From an uncultured Roseovarius sp. (GTDB lineage Bacteria; Pseudomonadota; Alphaproteobacteria; Rhodobacterales; Rhodobacteraceae): a DNA stretch of 64,000 bases. Shown piece by piece: positions 35,842 to 44,909 of the stretch. The translations under genes were made by a program, and so were the position numbers. The notes under the pieces are model-generated. The model was not told the DNA's origin and did no database searches. It saw only the letters and a program-made list of their open reading frames with translations. Within the stretch, counting starts at the first letter, position 1, and the number at the start of each line of letters is the position of its first letter. Where the stretch lies: the NCBI RefSeq assembly GCF_913057115.1, contig NZ_CAJXNN010000002.1, positions 112,944 to 176,943 on the forward strand, read 5' to 3'.

Positions 35842-36306
35842 TCAGAAGAAAATCTCTCGCGGTGTGTACACCTTGAGCAACATCGCAAAGAGACCATACA
35901 TAACCGCCAAGAACCCGGCGGTGATCAAAACGCGCTTGATCCATGTCCGCAGCTTGTTGTGCGGGGCCGGATCGTAAAGCGTCAGAAGAATGAAAAAGGC
36001 GATCGTCGTGGCGGTGTAGAAGCCAAGCCCCTTGGCCGCCCAAAAGATATAGATCAGCGCCACGACAAGCCCCGGCGCGATATTGATCATCTGCGTCCGG
36101 TTCAATCCGTTGCCCACCTTGGTTTTGCCGATCAAAGCCTTGCCAAAGGTCCAGAGCGCCAGCACCACGAAAACCGTGGAAATCAGCCGCGGGAACAGGA
36201 AGGCCTGTGCGGGTTGCGCGGTATAGCTGATATAGGCCACAGCGACGCCCACTGCGGCGACAATCCCGCTGGCCACCACGTGTTGGGTTTGCCACATCGC
36301 GCTCAT
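35842..36306 (-). CDS. tctB: TTT transporter small membrane subunit
   Basis: 154 residues with four predicted membrane helices (HVVASGIVAAVGVAVAYIS, AFLFPRLISTVFVVLALWTFG, INIAPGLVVALIYIFWAA, RVLITAGFLAVMYGLFAMLL). The pattern FPRxxSxxxxxLAL...GKALIGK is typical of TctB. Its start overlaps the tctA stop as ATGA. The function is structural support of the TctA permease. Confidence 0.88.
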   Translation of the reverse strand: MSAMWQTQHVVASGIVAAVGVAVAYISYTAQPAQAFLFPRLISTVFVVLALWTFGKALIGKTKVGNGLNRTQMINIAPGLVVALIYIFWAAKGLGFYTATTIAFFILLTLYDPAPHNKLRTWIKRVLITAGFLAVMYGLFAMLLKVYTPREIFF

Positions 36307-37832
36307 GACAGGGCCTCCTCTTTGGCCACGGCTTCGTCCTTGGTGGTGTAGCGACGGTGGCGCAGTTCCATCCAAACCGAATAAACGATCGAAGCCACGA
36401 CAATCCCGATCAGCGTCAGGTTCAGCGGCCCGGTCAGGAAATATGTCCCAAGGTTCGAGGTCGCATTGGCGATCATCGACCCTTGCACGAAATTCGCCTC
36501 GGCAATCGGCCCAAGGATCAGGCCCAGAACCAAGGGCGCGGCGGAAAACCCGAACCGCTCCAGGAAATACATCCCCGTGCCAAGGGCCGCCATGACATAG
36601 ACATCGCCCATGGAATGCTGCACCGAATAGCTGCCGAACACCGCCAACCCCAGTACAACAGCGGCCATCACCGCATTGGGCACCTGCGCCACACGTGCGG
36701 CAAGCCCGGCCACATAGAGGCCGAAAATGCACATCATGATCTGCCCGATCAGCATCGAATTGATGAAGGTCCAGGCCACCTGCGGGTGATTGTCGAAAAG
36801 GTCACTTCCCGGGAAAATCCCATGGATCAGCAACCCACCCAACAGCACCGCTGCCGTGGGCGAGCCAGGGATAGACAGCGTCAGAAGCGGCACAAGGCTG
36901 GGGCCCACCATGGCGTTATTGGCGCTCTCGGCGGCAATGATGCCTTCGCTATGGCCGGTGCCGAACTTTGCGCGCTCCGAACTCACCTTCTTGGACTGGT
37001 CATAGGCCACCAGCCCGGCAATCTGCCCACCCACACCGGGGATCAACCCGATGAAAGACCCCACGGCTGTCCCGATCGACAAGGCCCGCGTACGCCGCGC
37101 CACCTCGGAAATCGCCTTGCGAATGGGGTGACGCTCAACACTCAAAACCTCGGCTTCCGACGGCTTACGCCCATTGGCGAACATCGTGATTACCTGCGGT
37201 ATGGCGAAAAGGCCGATCAGCGCCGGAATGATGTTTATCCCACCCGCCACGGCATCATGAAAAATAAACCGCTGCGCGCCCATGATGTCATCGAAACCGA
37301 TGGTCGCCAGCCAAAGCCCGATACAGCCCGATAAAAGCCCTTTGACCACCGAACTGGAATCCAGCGACCCGATCACCGTGACCCCCAGAATGGCCAGCCA
37401 AAACAGGTGCGACGGCCCAAAGGCCAAAGCCCATTGCGCCAAAACCGGTGTCAGGAAAATCAACAGCATGACGCCGAAAACCCCGCCGACAAGCGAGGCC
37501 AGGAACGACAGTTGCAGCGCTTTGGCGCCCTGCCCGTTGCGCGCCATGGTGTGGCCATCCAGCGTGGTGGCGATATTGGCCGGCGCGCCGGGTATCTTGA
37601 GCAAGATCGCACTCACCGCGCCCCCCGCCACGGTCGAGGTATAGGCCGCCCCCAACAGGATCAGGCCCTGCGTCGCATCCAATTTGAACGTGAACGGGAT
37701 CAAAAGCGCCACCGCCATGGTTGGCGACAATCCCGGCGTCGCCCCCAAGATCAACCCGCCAATCGTGCCGATCAACAACAAGGCAAAGTTGATAGGGGTG
37801 AACACGTCTCCCATGTAGCCAATGAATTCCAC
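36303..37832 (-). CDS. tctA: TTT transporter large permease subunit
   Basis: The GTG at 37832 has GGGAGG eight bases before it and gives 509 residues. TctA signatures are clear: GLILGATPGLSPTMAVALLIPFTF, LLGAAYTSTVAGGAVSAILLKIPGAPANIAT and ESANNAMVGPSLVPLLTLSIPGSPTAAVLLGG, the two glycine/proline-rich half-motifs of the substrate path, within about 11-12 membrane helices. It drives cation-coupled uptake of an organic anion. It is the first gene of the five-gene operon and faces the LacI-type regulator gene. Confidence 0.93.
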   Translation of the reverse strand: MEFIGYMGDVFTPINFALLLIGTIGGLILGATPGLSPTMAVALLIPFTFKLDATQGLILLGAAYTSTVAGGAVSAILLKIPGAPANIATTLDGHTMARNGQGAKALQLSFLASLVGGVFGVMLLIFLTPVLAQWALAFGPSHLFWLAILGVTVIGSLDSSSVVKGLLSGCIGLWLATIGFDDIMGAQRFIFHDAVAGGINIIPALIGLFAIPQVITMFANGRKPSEAEVLSVERHPIRKAISEVARRTRALSIGTAVGSFIGLIPGVGGQIAGLVAYDQSKKVSSERAKFGTGHSEGIIAAESANNAMVGPSLVPLLTLSIPGSPTAAVLLGGLLIHGIFPGSDLFDNHPQVAWTFINSMLIGQIMMCIFGLYVAGLAARVAQVPNAVMAAVVLGLAVFGSYSVQHSMGDVYVMAALGTGMYFLERFGFSAAPLVLGLILGPIAEANFVQGSMIANATSNLGTYFLTGPLNLTLIGIVVASIVYSVWMELRHRRYTTKDEAVAKEEALS

Positions 37833-37878
37833 TTGGGCGGCCTCCCTTTCCTCCCAGTTGACTTTTAACGGTAAGCCA

Positions 37879-37906
37879 TGAAAACAGTATTGCAAATGTT
37901 TTCATT
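37879..37906. promoter_or_regulatory. Operator-like inverted repeat between tctA and the LacI gene
   Basis: ATGAAAACA at 37879-37887 and TGTTTTCAT at 37898-37906 form a perfect 9-bp inverted repeat with a 10-base spacer (gtattgcaaa). It lies 46 bases before tctA and 29 bases before the regulator start, a good place for one site to control both directions. That the LacI-type protein binds here is inference. Confidence 0.6.
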
Positions 37907-37935
37907 TTTAGTGCTGAAATCATGGGTAACCCACT

Positions 37936-38952
37936 GTGCAAAAAGATAAAAAAGCTGATATCATCGCTGTCGCAAAGGCTGCAAAGGTCTCACCCTCAAC
38001 CGTGTCGCGCGCCTTCAACCACCCCGATCTGGTCAAGGCCACGACTCGCAAGAAGATCGACGCGGCGGTGCGGCGTCTGGGCTATATCCGCAACCGCGCG
38101 GCGCAAACCATCCATGGTATCCGAAGCGGCACCATCGGCCTCATCGTGCCCACCATCGACCACACGATTTTCGCCGAACTGATCCAGAGCTTTTCGGATG
38201 CCGTGGCCGAACAGGGCTTCACCATCCTGCTCGCCTCGCATGATTACAGCCTTGAACAGGAATATGCCCTGACCCGAAAGATGCTGGAGCACCGCGTCGA
38301 TGGTATGGCCCTTGTTGGCGTCGAACACTCCAAGGATACCTACGGCCTTCTGGGGCAGCAAAACACGCCCTCGATCCTTCTATGGAACGTGGATGAAACC
38401 GCGCCCATCCCCTGCGTCGGCTCAGACAATTATCTTGCCGGACGGTTGATCGCCGAACACGTCACAACCCTCGGTCACCAAGACATTGCCGCGCTTTTCC
38501 CGCCGCTTGCAGGAAATGACCGCGCCGCGCGCCGCTTCGACGGCATGCAAGACACCCTTTGCAAGGCCGGATGCGAGGTTCCCCGCCACCGTATCCTCGA
38601 AACCACCTATAGCATCGCCGACGCCAAAGAGGCCGTGGGCCGCCTCATCACCCAAGGCCCCACGCCCAGCGCGATCCTCTGCGGCAATGATGTTCTGGCA
38701 TGGGGTGCGCTACACGCCCTCGCCCGCGCGGGCCTGCGCGTGCCGCAGGATGTCACCGTCACCGGAATCGGCGATTTCAAAGGCTCGCGTGATTTCGAAC
38801 CACCGCTCACCACCGTCCGCATCCCGGCCCCGCAAATCGGCACCTGCGCCGCCGAAATGATCGTCGCCTCAATCATCGGCACCGACCCCACCCCACAAAA
38901 CGCCATCATCGCCCCCGAACTCAAGGTGCGCGCGACCTGTCGGGCGATTTAG
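37936..38952 (+). CDS. LacI-family transcriptional regulator
   Basis: 338 residues from GTG 37936. The N-terminal helix-turn-helix and hinge read ADIIAVAKAAKVSPSTVSRAFNHPDLVKATTRKKIDAAVRRLGYIRN; the core is a periplasmic-binding-protein-like domain with GTIGLIVPTIDHTIFAELIQSF. It very likely controls the divergent tct-sauS-sauT-like operon. The stop codon TAG is formed at the boundary with the mobile element 38949-39220, so the original C-terminus may have been different; it now ends KVRATCRAI, which is close to the usual LacI end. Confidence 0.9.
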   Translation: MQKDKKADIIAVAKAAKVSPSTVSRAFNHPDLVKATTRKKIDAAVRRLGYIRNRAAQTIHGIRSGTIGLIVPTIDHTIFAELIQSFSDAVAEQGFTILLASHDYSLEQEYALTRKMLEHRVDGMALVGVEHSKDTYGLLGQQNTPSILLWNVDETAPIPCVGSDNYLAGRLIAEHVTTLGHQDIAALFPPLAGNDRAARRFDGMQDTLCKAGCEVPRHRILETTYSIADAKEAVGRLITQGPTPSAILCGNDVLAWGALHALARAGLRVPQDVTVTGIGDFKGSRDFEPPLTTVRIPAPQIGTCAAEMIVASIIGTDPTPQNAIIAPELKVRATCRAI

Positions 38953-39220
38953 GGTCCGTGGACAATCATAAACCGTCACCAGTTTCAGTCCAAAATCGCT
39001 CAGTTCAAGGAATTTGAGCGCCGAACTAGCGGGCTAATTCAAGCTCGAATGACGCAGAAATGGGCGATTTTGGCGAAGCCCCTTGGGGGCGCGGCGGATT
39101 TTGCCCACCGCTGCGTTGCTTTGCCCTTGCGATGACCCACATCGCGGCGGTCAAAGCGCCTGGCACTGTGCAAAATCCGTCTCGCGCTGGTGGCGGTTTA
39201 TGATTGTCCAAGGACCCTAA
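38949..39220. mobile_element. MITE-like element with 34-bp terminal inverted repeats
   Basis: The left end (38949-38982) begins TTAGGGTCCGTGGACAATCA and the right end (39187-39220), read on the other strand, begins TTAGGGTCCTTGGACAATCA; over 34 bases the ends differ at two positions. The element is about 270 bp and has no transposase gene. If the outer TA is the target duplication, the inverted repeats begin at GGGTCC, in keeping with IS5- or IS630-type elements. The interior carries no open frame worth calling. The TAG stop codons of both the LacI gene and the convergent amidotransferase gene fall in its ends. Confidence 0.8.
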
Positions 39221-39954
39221 CCAAACCGCTTCACGAAATTCCGCAAGATCACCTCGGGCGCGGTGACATCCGCCGCCCGGCACATGGCAATCAGGTCATC
39301 GGCCGTTTCCGGCGGGAAATAGCCCTTGTGCTTGTAAATCTTGATCCGCGTCTCAAACCCCGCCGCGTCCGCCTCGGGGTGAAACTGCGTGGCATAGACA
39401 TTCCGGCCATGCCGCACCATCTGGAACGGGCAGGCCTCCGAGGCCACCAGATGCACACAACCTTCGGGCAGCGCCTGAAGCGCCTCCTTGTGTCCAACAA
39501 AAGCGTCAAACCGCTCCGGCACCCCGTCCAGCAAAGGGTCATCCCGCCCCGCATCGGTCACCGCACAGGCCGATGTGCCCACCGGCTCGCCATAGCGCAG
39601 CTTGCTGACCTCGCCCGCCAGATGCTTGCCCAGAATGCCAATGCCGTAACAACAGCCCAGAAACGGCAGATCGCGCCCCGTCACCTCCGGCATGATCGAA
39701 AGCACCTCCGCCTCGATCTTGGCCTCCACCGGGCTTTTGTCCTCGGGCGCGTCACTCACGCAGCCCGGCCCGCCGCCGACAATCACCCCGGCCAAATCAT
39801 CCAAATCCAGATCACCGGGCAAAGCCTCCTGATCCAACCGCACCCGGCGGGTTTGCGCCTCCTCCAAGCCGCCCTTGCGAAGGATCGCCGCGAATTCATC
39901 ATCGGCGGCCTCTTTCTCAGGACGCAATTGCAGGATCAGAAAAGGTTTACTCAT
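39217..39954 (-). CDS. Type 1 glutamine amidotransferase (GMP synthase-like)
   Basis: 245 residues with a class I amidotransferase domain. GVIVGGGPGCVSD is the first loop; the nucleophile is Cys102 in FLGCCYGIGILG; the catalytic His and Glu are in YATQFHPEAD. Members of this stand-alone group act on unknown gamma-glutamyl compounds or donate ammonia to a partner. The last codon and TAG stop lie at the edge of the mobile element 38949-39220. No synthase partner is adjacent. Confidence 0.85.
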   Translation of the reverse strand: MSKPFLILQLRPEKEAADDEFAAILRKGGLEEAQTRRVRLDQEALPGDLDLDDLAGVIVGGGPGCVSDAPEDKSPVEAKIEAEVLSIMPEVTGRDLPFLGCCYGIGILGKHLAGEVSKLRYGEPVGTSACAVTDAGRDDPLLDGVPERFDAFVGHKEALQALPEGCVHLVASEACPFQMVRHGRNVYATQFHPEADAAGFETRIKIYKHKGYFPPETADDLIAMCRAADVTAPEVILRNFVKRFG

Positions 39955-40169
39955 GGCACGCGGGCCTCACGGTCATCTCGGGTACCGTTGCACTGGCGCT
40001 TTTCCCCGCCCCCGTCAAGATGGCACAAGAGCGCCTTCCGCTTGACGCTGACAAGCAATAGAATACGCTGGCTTGGCCACGCTGACCCCGCCCAAGGACC
40101 GCACAATCATGGCCTCGCGCTACGCCTTTCCGCTCGTTGCACGCGCTTGCCGCGCCAAAGGGTAACCCG

Positions 40170-41387
40170 ATGCCGCAGTCCCTCTCGCTCGCTGCCTATC
40201 TGGCCTATGCCCGCCGTGGCACCACTGATCAAACACCGCCCGACACGCCGCGCCCCGAGGGCGCGCTGATCTGGGCGCATGCCGTGGATGCCGACCGGGC
40301 CGACGCGCTGGTGCAGCTGGCCCAACGGCTGGCCGCCTTGCGTCCCGGCCTGAAAATGGTGCTGACCACACCCGAGGACAGCGCGCCCGTCAACCGCAAT
40401 AGCAAGGCCGTTCTTCGTCAACCGCTGCCGGACGATACCATCGCCAGCGCCGAGACTTTCCTGAAGCACTGGCGTCCGGCGCTTTGCCTCTGGACCGGGG
40501 GCGACCTCAAGCCAGCCCTGCTCAGTTGCGCCGACAGGATGGAGATTCCGCTTTACCTCCTCGATGCCGACGAACACTTGTTCAACCGGCGCAGTTGGCG
40601 CTGGTTCCCGGATATGCCGCGCGCCCTTCTGGGCCTCTTTACCCAGGTTATCGCGCGCGACGAAGCCACCGCGGGCATCCTGCGCCGCTTCGGCCTGGCC
40701 GACGCCGATATCGCCATCACCGGCCCCTTCCGCGAAGGCACCATTTCGCTGCCCTACAACGAATCCGACCGCGAGGAACTGGCCGGGCTTCTGCGCGGGC
40801 GACCCGTTTGGCTGGCGGCCATGGCAAACCCCGATGAACTCTCGATCATTCTCGACGCTCACCGGCAAGTCAGCCGACAGGCGCACCGCTCGCTGCTCGT
40901 GATCGTCCCCGACGACGAGACCGACAGCACCAGTTTTCAGAATCGCTTGTCCGAGGGCGGTTGGCGCCATGTCCTGTGGTCCGACGGTGCCTTGCCCGAG
41001 GAAACCACCCAGGTCCTGCTGGCCGACACCCATGGCGAAATGGGGCTCTGGTATCGCATCGCGCAAATCACCCTGATGGGCAGCTCGCTCATCCCCGGCC
41101 AATGGGGCCGCGACCCCAATGAGCCCGCCGCCCACGGTTCGGCCATCCTCTATGGTCCCAACGTGCGCCGCTACCTCTCCAGCTACTCGCGCTATGCCGA
41201 GGCGGGCGCGGCCCGCATCGTCAAGGATGCCGACAGCCTCGCCGCCGCCGTCGTGTCGCTCATCCCGCCCGACCAATCGGCGGCCATGGCGCATGCGGCA
41301 TGGGAGGTGGCTTCCGAAGGCGCGGGCGTCACCGACCAGATCCTCGATCTGGTGCAAGACACCCTCGACGCGCTGGAGGGCGAATGA
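40170..41387 (+). CDS. waaA: 3-deoxy-D-manno-octulosonic acid (Kdo) transferase
   Basis: GT30-family glycosyltransferase that adds Kdo to lipid IVA at the cytoplasmic face of the inner membrane. ATG 40170 follows AAAGGGT; 405 residues. Recognisable parts are [94 protein letters not shown], the last being the conserved C-terminal donor-site region. The N-terminal domain is more divergent than in enterobacterial WaaA. Its stop overlaps the lpxK start, placing the two lipid A steps together. Confidence 0.88.
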   Translation: MPQSLSLAAYLAYARRGTTDQTPPDTPRPEGALIWAHAVDADRADALVQLAQRLAALRPGLKMVLTTPEDSAPVNRNSKAVLRQPLPDDTIASAETFLKHWRPALCLWTGGDLKPALLSCADRMEIPLYLLDADEHLFNRRSWRWFPDMPRALLGLFTQVIARDEATAGILRRFGLADADIAITGPFREGTISLPYNESDREELAGLLRGRPVWLAAMANPDELSIILDAHRQVSRQAHRSLLVIVPDDETDSTSFQNRLSEGGWRHVLWSDGALPEETTQVLLADTHGEMGLWYRIAQITLMGSSLIPGQWGRDPNEPAAHGSAILYGPNVRRYLSSYSRYAEAGAARIVKDADSLAAAVVSLIPPDQSAAMAHAAWEVASEGAGVTDQILDLVQDTLDALEGE

Positions 41388-42379
41388 TGCGCACTCCCCG
41401 CTTCTGGTTCACCTCACCAGACCGGCCCGGCCTGCGCGCCCGCCTGCTGGCCCCCTTGGGCATGCTCTACGCTGCCGCCACCGCCCGTCGCGTGGCCCGC
41501 CCCCCCCAAATCCGGCCCAATGTGCCGGTGATCTGCGTTGGCAACCTCAATGCGGGCGGCACCGGCAAAACCCCCACGGTGATCGCCCTCGTGCAATGGC
41601 TGGCCAGCCAAGGCCTCACCCCCGGCGTCATCTCGCGCGGCCACGGCGGGTCCCTGCCCGGCCCGGTCGAAGTGAACGAACGCCGCCACAGCTACGAGGA
41701 GGTGGGCGATGAACCCCTGCTCATCGCCGCCTTCGCGCGTACATGGGTCGCCAAAGACCGCGCCGCCGCTGCCCAAGCGGCAGAGGCCGCTGGCGTTGAT
41801 GTCCTCGTCATGGACGACGGCCACCAAAACCCCGATGTCGCCAAGGATATCACCCTGATCGTGGTGGATGCCGCCAAGGGCTTCGGCAATACCCGCTGCC
41901 TGCCCGCCGGCCCACTGCGCGAACCCCTGGGCCCCGGCCTTGCCCGCGCCGACCTGCTGCTCTCCATCGGCCCAAGCCCCGCGCAAGCGCAATTCGCGCA
42001 AGCCTACGGCCACCACATCACCATCCCGCACCTCACGGGCCAATTGGAACCGCTGCAAACCGGGATGGACTGGTCCGACATGCGCGCACTGGCCTTCGCG
42101 GGCATCGGCCACCCGGGCAAGTTTTTCGCCACCCTGCAAAGCCTCGGCGCCAGCCTCGCCCGCGGCGAGGCGCTGGAAGATCATCAACCCCTCACCCAAT
42201 CGCTGATGACCCGGCTGGAAGGCGAGGCAAAACTCTTGGGCGCACAATTGGTCACCACGGAAAAAGACGCCGTGCGCCTGCCCAAGGACTTCCGCCAAAA
42301 AGTCATCACCCTGCCCGTCCGCCTGAACATCGATGATCTGGCACCGCTGCAAAAACGACTGGACCAGGCGCTGCAATAA
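41384..42379 (+). CDS. lpxK: Tetraacyldisaccharide 4'-kinase
   Basis: Phosphorylates the 4' position of the lipid A disaccharide. The ATG at 41384 overlaps the waaA stop (ATGATG, so 41387 is equally possible); 331 residues. The P-loop is [18 protein letters not shown], followed by VISRGHGGS and the catalytic [32 protein letters not shown] is the C-terminal motif of the family. It is typically one enzymatic step before Kdo addition, here encoded just after waaA. Confidence 0.94.
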   Translation: MMRTPRFWFTSPDRPGLRARLLAPLGMLYAAATARRVARPPQIRPNVPVICVGNLNAGGTGKTPTVIALVQWLASQGLTPGVISRGHGGSLPGPVEVNERRHSYEEVGDEPLLIAAFARTWVAKDRAAAAQAAEAAGVDVLVMDDGHQNPDVAKDITLIVVDAAKGFGNTRCLPAGPLREPLGPGLARADLLLSIGPSPAQAQFAQAYGHHITIPHLTGQLEPLQTGMDWSDMRALAFAGIGHPGKFFATLQSLGASLARGEALEDHQPLTQSLMTRLEGEAKLLGAQLVTTEKDAVRLPKDFRQKVITLPVRLNIDDLAPLQKRLDQALQ

Positions 42380-42426
42380 CAGCCCCCAAGCCCGTCTTCT
42401 TCTGTTCCCAAATATCCTGGGGGAGT

Positions 42427-42456
42427 CGCCCGCAGGGCGGCGGGGGCAACGCCCCC
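42427..42456. repeat. Two adjacent short hairpins between lpxK and rpe
   Basis: CGCCC-gca-GGGCG (42427-42439) is followed immediately by GGGGGC-aac-GCCCCC (42442-42456). The preceding bases CAAATATCCTGGGGGAG are a string I recall from many Rhodobacterales intergenic gaps. There is no T-tract. It sits between convergent genes and may end both transcripts or simply be a dispersed repeat. Confidence 0.5.
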
Positions 42457-42465
42457 AAATCCGCC

Positions 42466-43149
42466 TCAGCCCGCGACAGCCGCCCGAATGGCGCGCATGT
42501 TCTCGCCATAAGGCGCAGGGTCGCTCACGCTGCCGCCCTTGAACACCGCCGAGCCTGCCACCAGCACATCCGCCCCGGCCTCGGTCATCAACGGTGCTGT
42601 CTCGGGCGTGATACCGCCGTCGATCTCGATGTGAATGGGCCGGTCGCCGATCATCTCGCGCAAGCGGCGCACCTTCTGGACCTGACTGTGAATGAACTTC
42701 TGTCCACCAAACCCGGGGTTCACCGTCATCACACAGATCAGATCCACCATGTCGAGAAGATACTCAACCTCTTCGATCCCCGTCGCCGGGTTCAGCGCCA
42801 GACCGGCTTTGCAGCCCGCCCCGCGAATGGCCTGCAACGTGCGGTGGGTATGCGCCCCCGCCTCCAGATGCGCGGTCAGAACATCGGCCCCGGCCTCGGC
42901 AAAGGCCTCGATATAGGGATCAACCGGCGCAATCATCAAATGCACATCCATCACCGTGCTGATGTGCTTTCGGATCGCGGCACACATCGGCGGGCCAAAG
43001 GTCAGGTTCGGCACGAAATGCCCGTCCATCACATCCACATGAATCCAATCGGCCCCCTGCGCCTCAACGGCTTCGATCTCTTGGCCGAAATTGGCGAAAT
43101 CGGCGGACAGGATGGATGGTGCGATCTTGACGGTGCGGTCAAACGACAT
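42466..43149 (-). CDS. rpe: Ribulose-phosphate 3-epimerase
   Basis: Interconverts ribulose 5-phosphate and xylulose 5-phosphate in the pentose phosphate pathway. The 227-residue TIM barrel begins [15 protein letters not shown] and has [37 protein letters not shown] and [12 protein letters not shown], which hold the metal ligands and catalytic aspartates. Length is normal. A train of palindromes (43211-43280) lies just upstream. Confidence 0.95.
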   Translation of the reverse strand: MSFDRTVKIAPSILSADFANFGQEIEAVEAQGADWIHVDVMDGHFVPNLTFGPPMCAAIRKHISTVMDVHLMIAPVDPYIEAFAEAGADVLTAHLEAGAHTHRTLQAIRGAGCKAGLALNPATGIEEVEYLLDMVDLICVMTVNPGFGGQKFIHSQVQKVRRLREMIGDRPIHIEIDGGITPETAPLMTEAGADVLVAGSAVFKGGSVSDPAPYGENMRAIRAAVAG

Positions 43150-43210
43150 GGCAAATGCTCCCCTAGGCTGATCTGCACATGCGAGTTCTGGGCCTGAAGG
43201 TCAAGAGGGC

Positions 43211-43280
43211 CAAGCCCGTTCGAACGGGCTTGTTCGCGCGGTTTTCCAAACCGCGCGAACAAGCGCCTTGCAAGGCGCTT
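43211..43280. repeat. Palindrome train A (three consecutive palindromes)
   Basis: Three near-contiguous units. 43211-43232: a 22-bp perfect palindrome with half CAAGCCCGTTC. 43232-43260: a hairpin, GTTCGCGCGGTTT and its reverse complement around loop tcc. 43261-43280: AAGCGCCTTGCAAGGCGCTT, a 20-bp perfect palindrome. The first and third units recur identically in the array at 48777-48873. It fills the gap between the SDR gene and rpe, all on the minus strand, and has no T-tract. Confidence 0.85.
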
Positions 43281-43286
43281 CCCCGT

Positions 43287-44021
43287 CTAGGGCAAGCTCA
43301 ACCGCGCCATACGCCCGCCATCCACCGCCCAGACCTGCCCGGTGATGAAACTCGCCGCATCCGACAAAAGCCATGCAATCAGCCCCGCCACCTCCTCGGC
43401 CCGGCCCGTGCGGCCCACCGGGTGGATCCCACCGATCTTGGCGCGAAACTCGGCCGGGTCGCCAAGGCTTTCGATGAAAGCCTCATTGAGCTCGGTATCA
43501 ATCCACCCCGGCGCCACCGCATTGCACCGCACCCCGTCCTTGCCATGGTCCACCGCCACCGCCCGCGTCAGGGCATGCAACCCCCCCTTGCTGGCGCAAT
43601 AGGCCGGGTGCCGCGGGTTCGATCCCAGCCCCTCGATCGAGCCCACATTCACAATCGCCCCGCCGCGCTGCTTCAGATGCGGCATCGCATGGCGGATCAG
43701 CATGAAAGGGGCTGTCAGGTTCACCTGAAGCGTCGCCGCCCAATCCGCCTCACTGGTCTCCTCAACCGTGCCTTCGCGCATCATTCCGGCACAATTGACC
43801 AGAATATCCAACCGCCCGGCGCGCTCCATCACCTCGCCGACGATCCGTTCAGGGCATCCCGGGTCCATGAAATCCGCCGCAATCCCCTCATGCACCGGCT
43901 CCTCGCCGCGCTGCGCGGTAAAAACCCGGGCGCCGCCCGCAGCCAAAGCCGCCGCCGTCGCCGCCCCCATGCCGCTGCGCCCACCGGTGACCAGCGCCAC
44001 CTTTCCCTCAAATCCGCTCAT
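43287..44021 (-). CDS. Short-chain dehydrogenase/reductase
   Basis: 244-residue classical SDR. The cofactor motif is [16 protein letters not shown], the second motif LVNCAGMM, catalytic Ser in NVGSIEGLG and Tyr/Lys in [25 protein letters not shown] closes the fold. The ATG overlaps the stop of the upstream SDR gene as ATGA, so the pair is one transcription unit. The substrate is unknown; neighbours (acyl-CoA ligase, thioesterase) hint at hydroxyacyl or alcohol oxidation. Confidence 0.85.
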   Translation of the reverse strand: MSGFEGKVALVTGGRSGMGAATAAALAAGGARVFTAQRGEEPVHEGIAADFMDPGCPERIVGEVMERAGRLDILVNCAGMMREGTVEETSEADWAATLQVNLTAPFMLIRHAMPHLKQRGGAIVNVGSIEGLGSNPRHPAYCASKGGLHALTRAVAVDHGKDGVRCNAVAPGWIDTELNEAFIESLGDPAEFRAKIGGIHPVGRTGRAEEVAGLIAWLLSDAASFITGQVWAVDGGRMARLSLP

Positions 44022-44746
44022 TGCACGGCCTTTCCGCCATTCACTTCAATCAAGGCCCCACATAAATATCGCGCCTGATCCGAGGCCAAAAACACCACCA
44101 CATCGGCAATGTCCTCAGGCTCCGCGATCCGCCCCAAGGGGACCGAGGCGTTGAGCGCCTCAACCGCCTTGTCGGGGTCAAACCCCCGCGCCGCGAAGCC
44201 AGACCGCAACATCGGCGTATTCACCTCATTGGGGCACACCCCGTTCACCCGTATCCCCTGATGCGCATGATCCATACCCAAGCATTGGGTCATTGAGGCC
44301 ACCGCCGCCTTCGACATCACATAAAGCGGATGGTTCGGCCCCGGATGCACCCCCCAGCACGAGGCGACATTGACAATCGCGCCACCGCCCGCGCCGTCCA
44401 TCAACGGGATCGCCGCGCGACAAATCCGAAACGGCGCTTCGACATTGATCGCCATGGTCCGCGTGTAATCCGCATCGGTGGCCTCAGTGATCTTGCCGCG
44501 CGTGATGATCCCGGCGTTGTTGACCACAATATCCAAACCGCCCAGCGCCTCTGCCGCCCGCCCCGGCAAGCCATCGCAAAACCCCGCATCGGTCAAATCC
44601 CCACAGAGGGTCAGATCAGCACCGCTTTCAACCAGATCGGCCCCGGCCACCCTGGCCCCCCGCGCCTGCAACGCCGCCACAATCGCCCGCCCGATCCCCC
44701 CGGCGGCCCCCGTCACCAAGGCGCACTTGCCCGCCATATCCTTCAT
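44018..44746 (-). CDS. Short-chain dehydrogenase/reductase
   Basis: 242 residues from ATG 44746, which has GGGAGA upstream. It is a classical [30 protein letters not shown], Ser in [11 protein letters not shown] and Tyr/Lys in YVMSKAAV, with [15 protein letters not shown] at the end. It is first of a two-SDR operon and divergent from the acyl-CoA synthetase gene. The two SDRs are different enough not to be a recent duplication. The substrate is unknown. Confidence 0.85.
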   Translation of the reverse strand: MKDMAGKCALVTGAAGGIGRAIVAALQARGARVAGADLVESGADLTLCGDLTDAGFCDGLPGRAAEALGGLDIVVNNAGIITRGKITEATDADYTRTMAINVEAPFRICRAAIPLMDGAGGGAIVNVASCWGVHPGPNHPLYVMSKAAVASMTQCLGMDHAHQGIRVNGVCPNEVNTPMLRSGFAARGFDPDKAVEALNASVPLGRIAEPEDIADVVVFLASDQARYLCGALIEVNGGKAVQ

Positions 44747-44909
44747 ACTCGTCTCCCTGCACATCTGCTTTCCCCAGCACAGCACAGTCACCACGCCCCA
44801 GCCCCCAGAAAACCGACCCGCCCATGTCGTTTCATGCATCCCAATTGATCCCTCCCCGCTTTCATGCCACCGTCGCCAAACCGCGCGATCAGGGAGGAGA
44901 CCAAGAAAA

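Noticed and set aside
38949..39220. A small gene inside the element
   Set aside because: Open frames are short, without ribosome-binding sites or recognisable products; inverted ends explain the region better.
43211..43280. Palindrome train as a CRISPR array or attachment site
   Set aside because: Units are self-complementary and nearly contiguous, with no spacers and no cas or integrase gene nearby.
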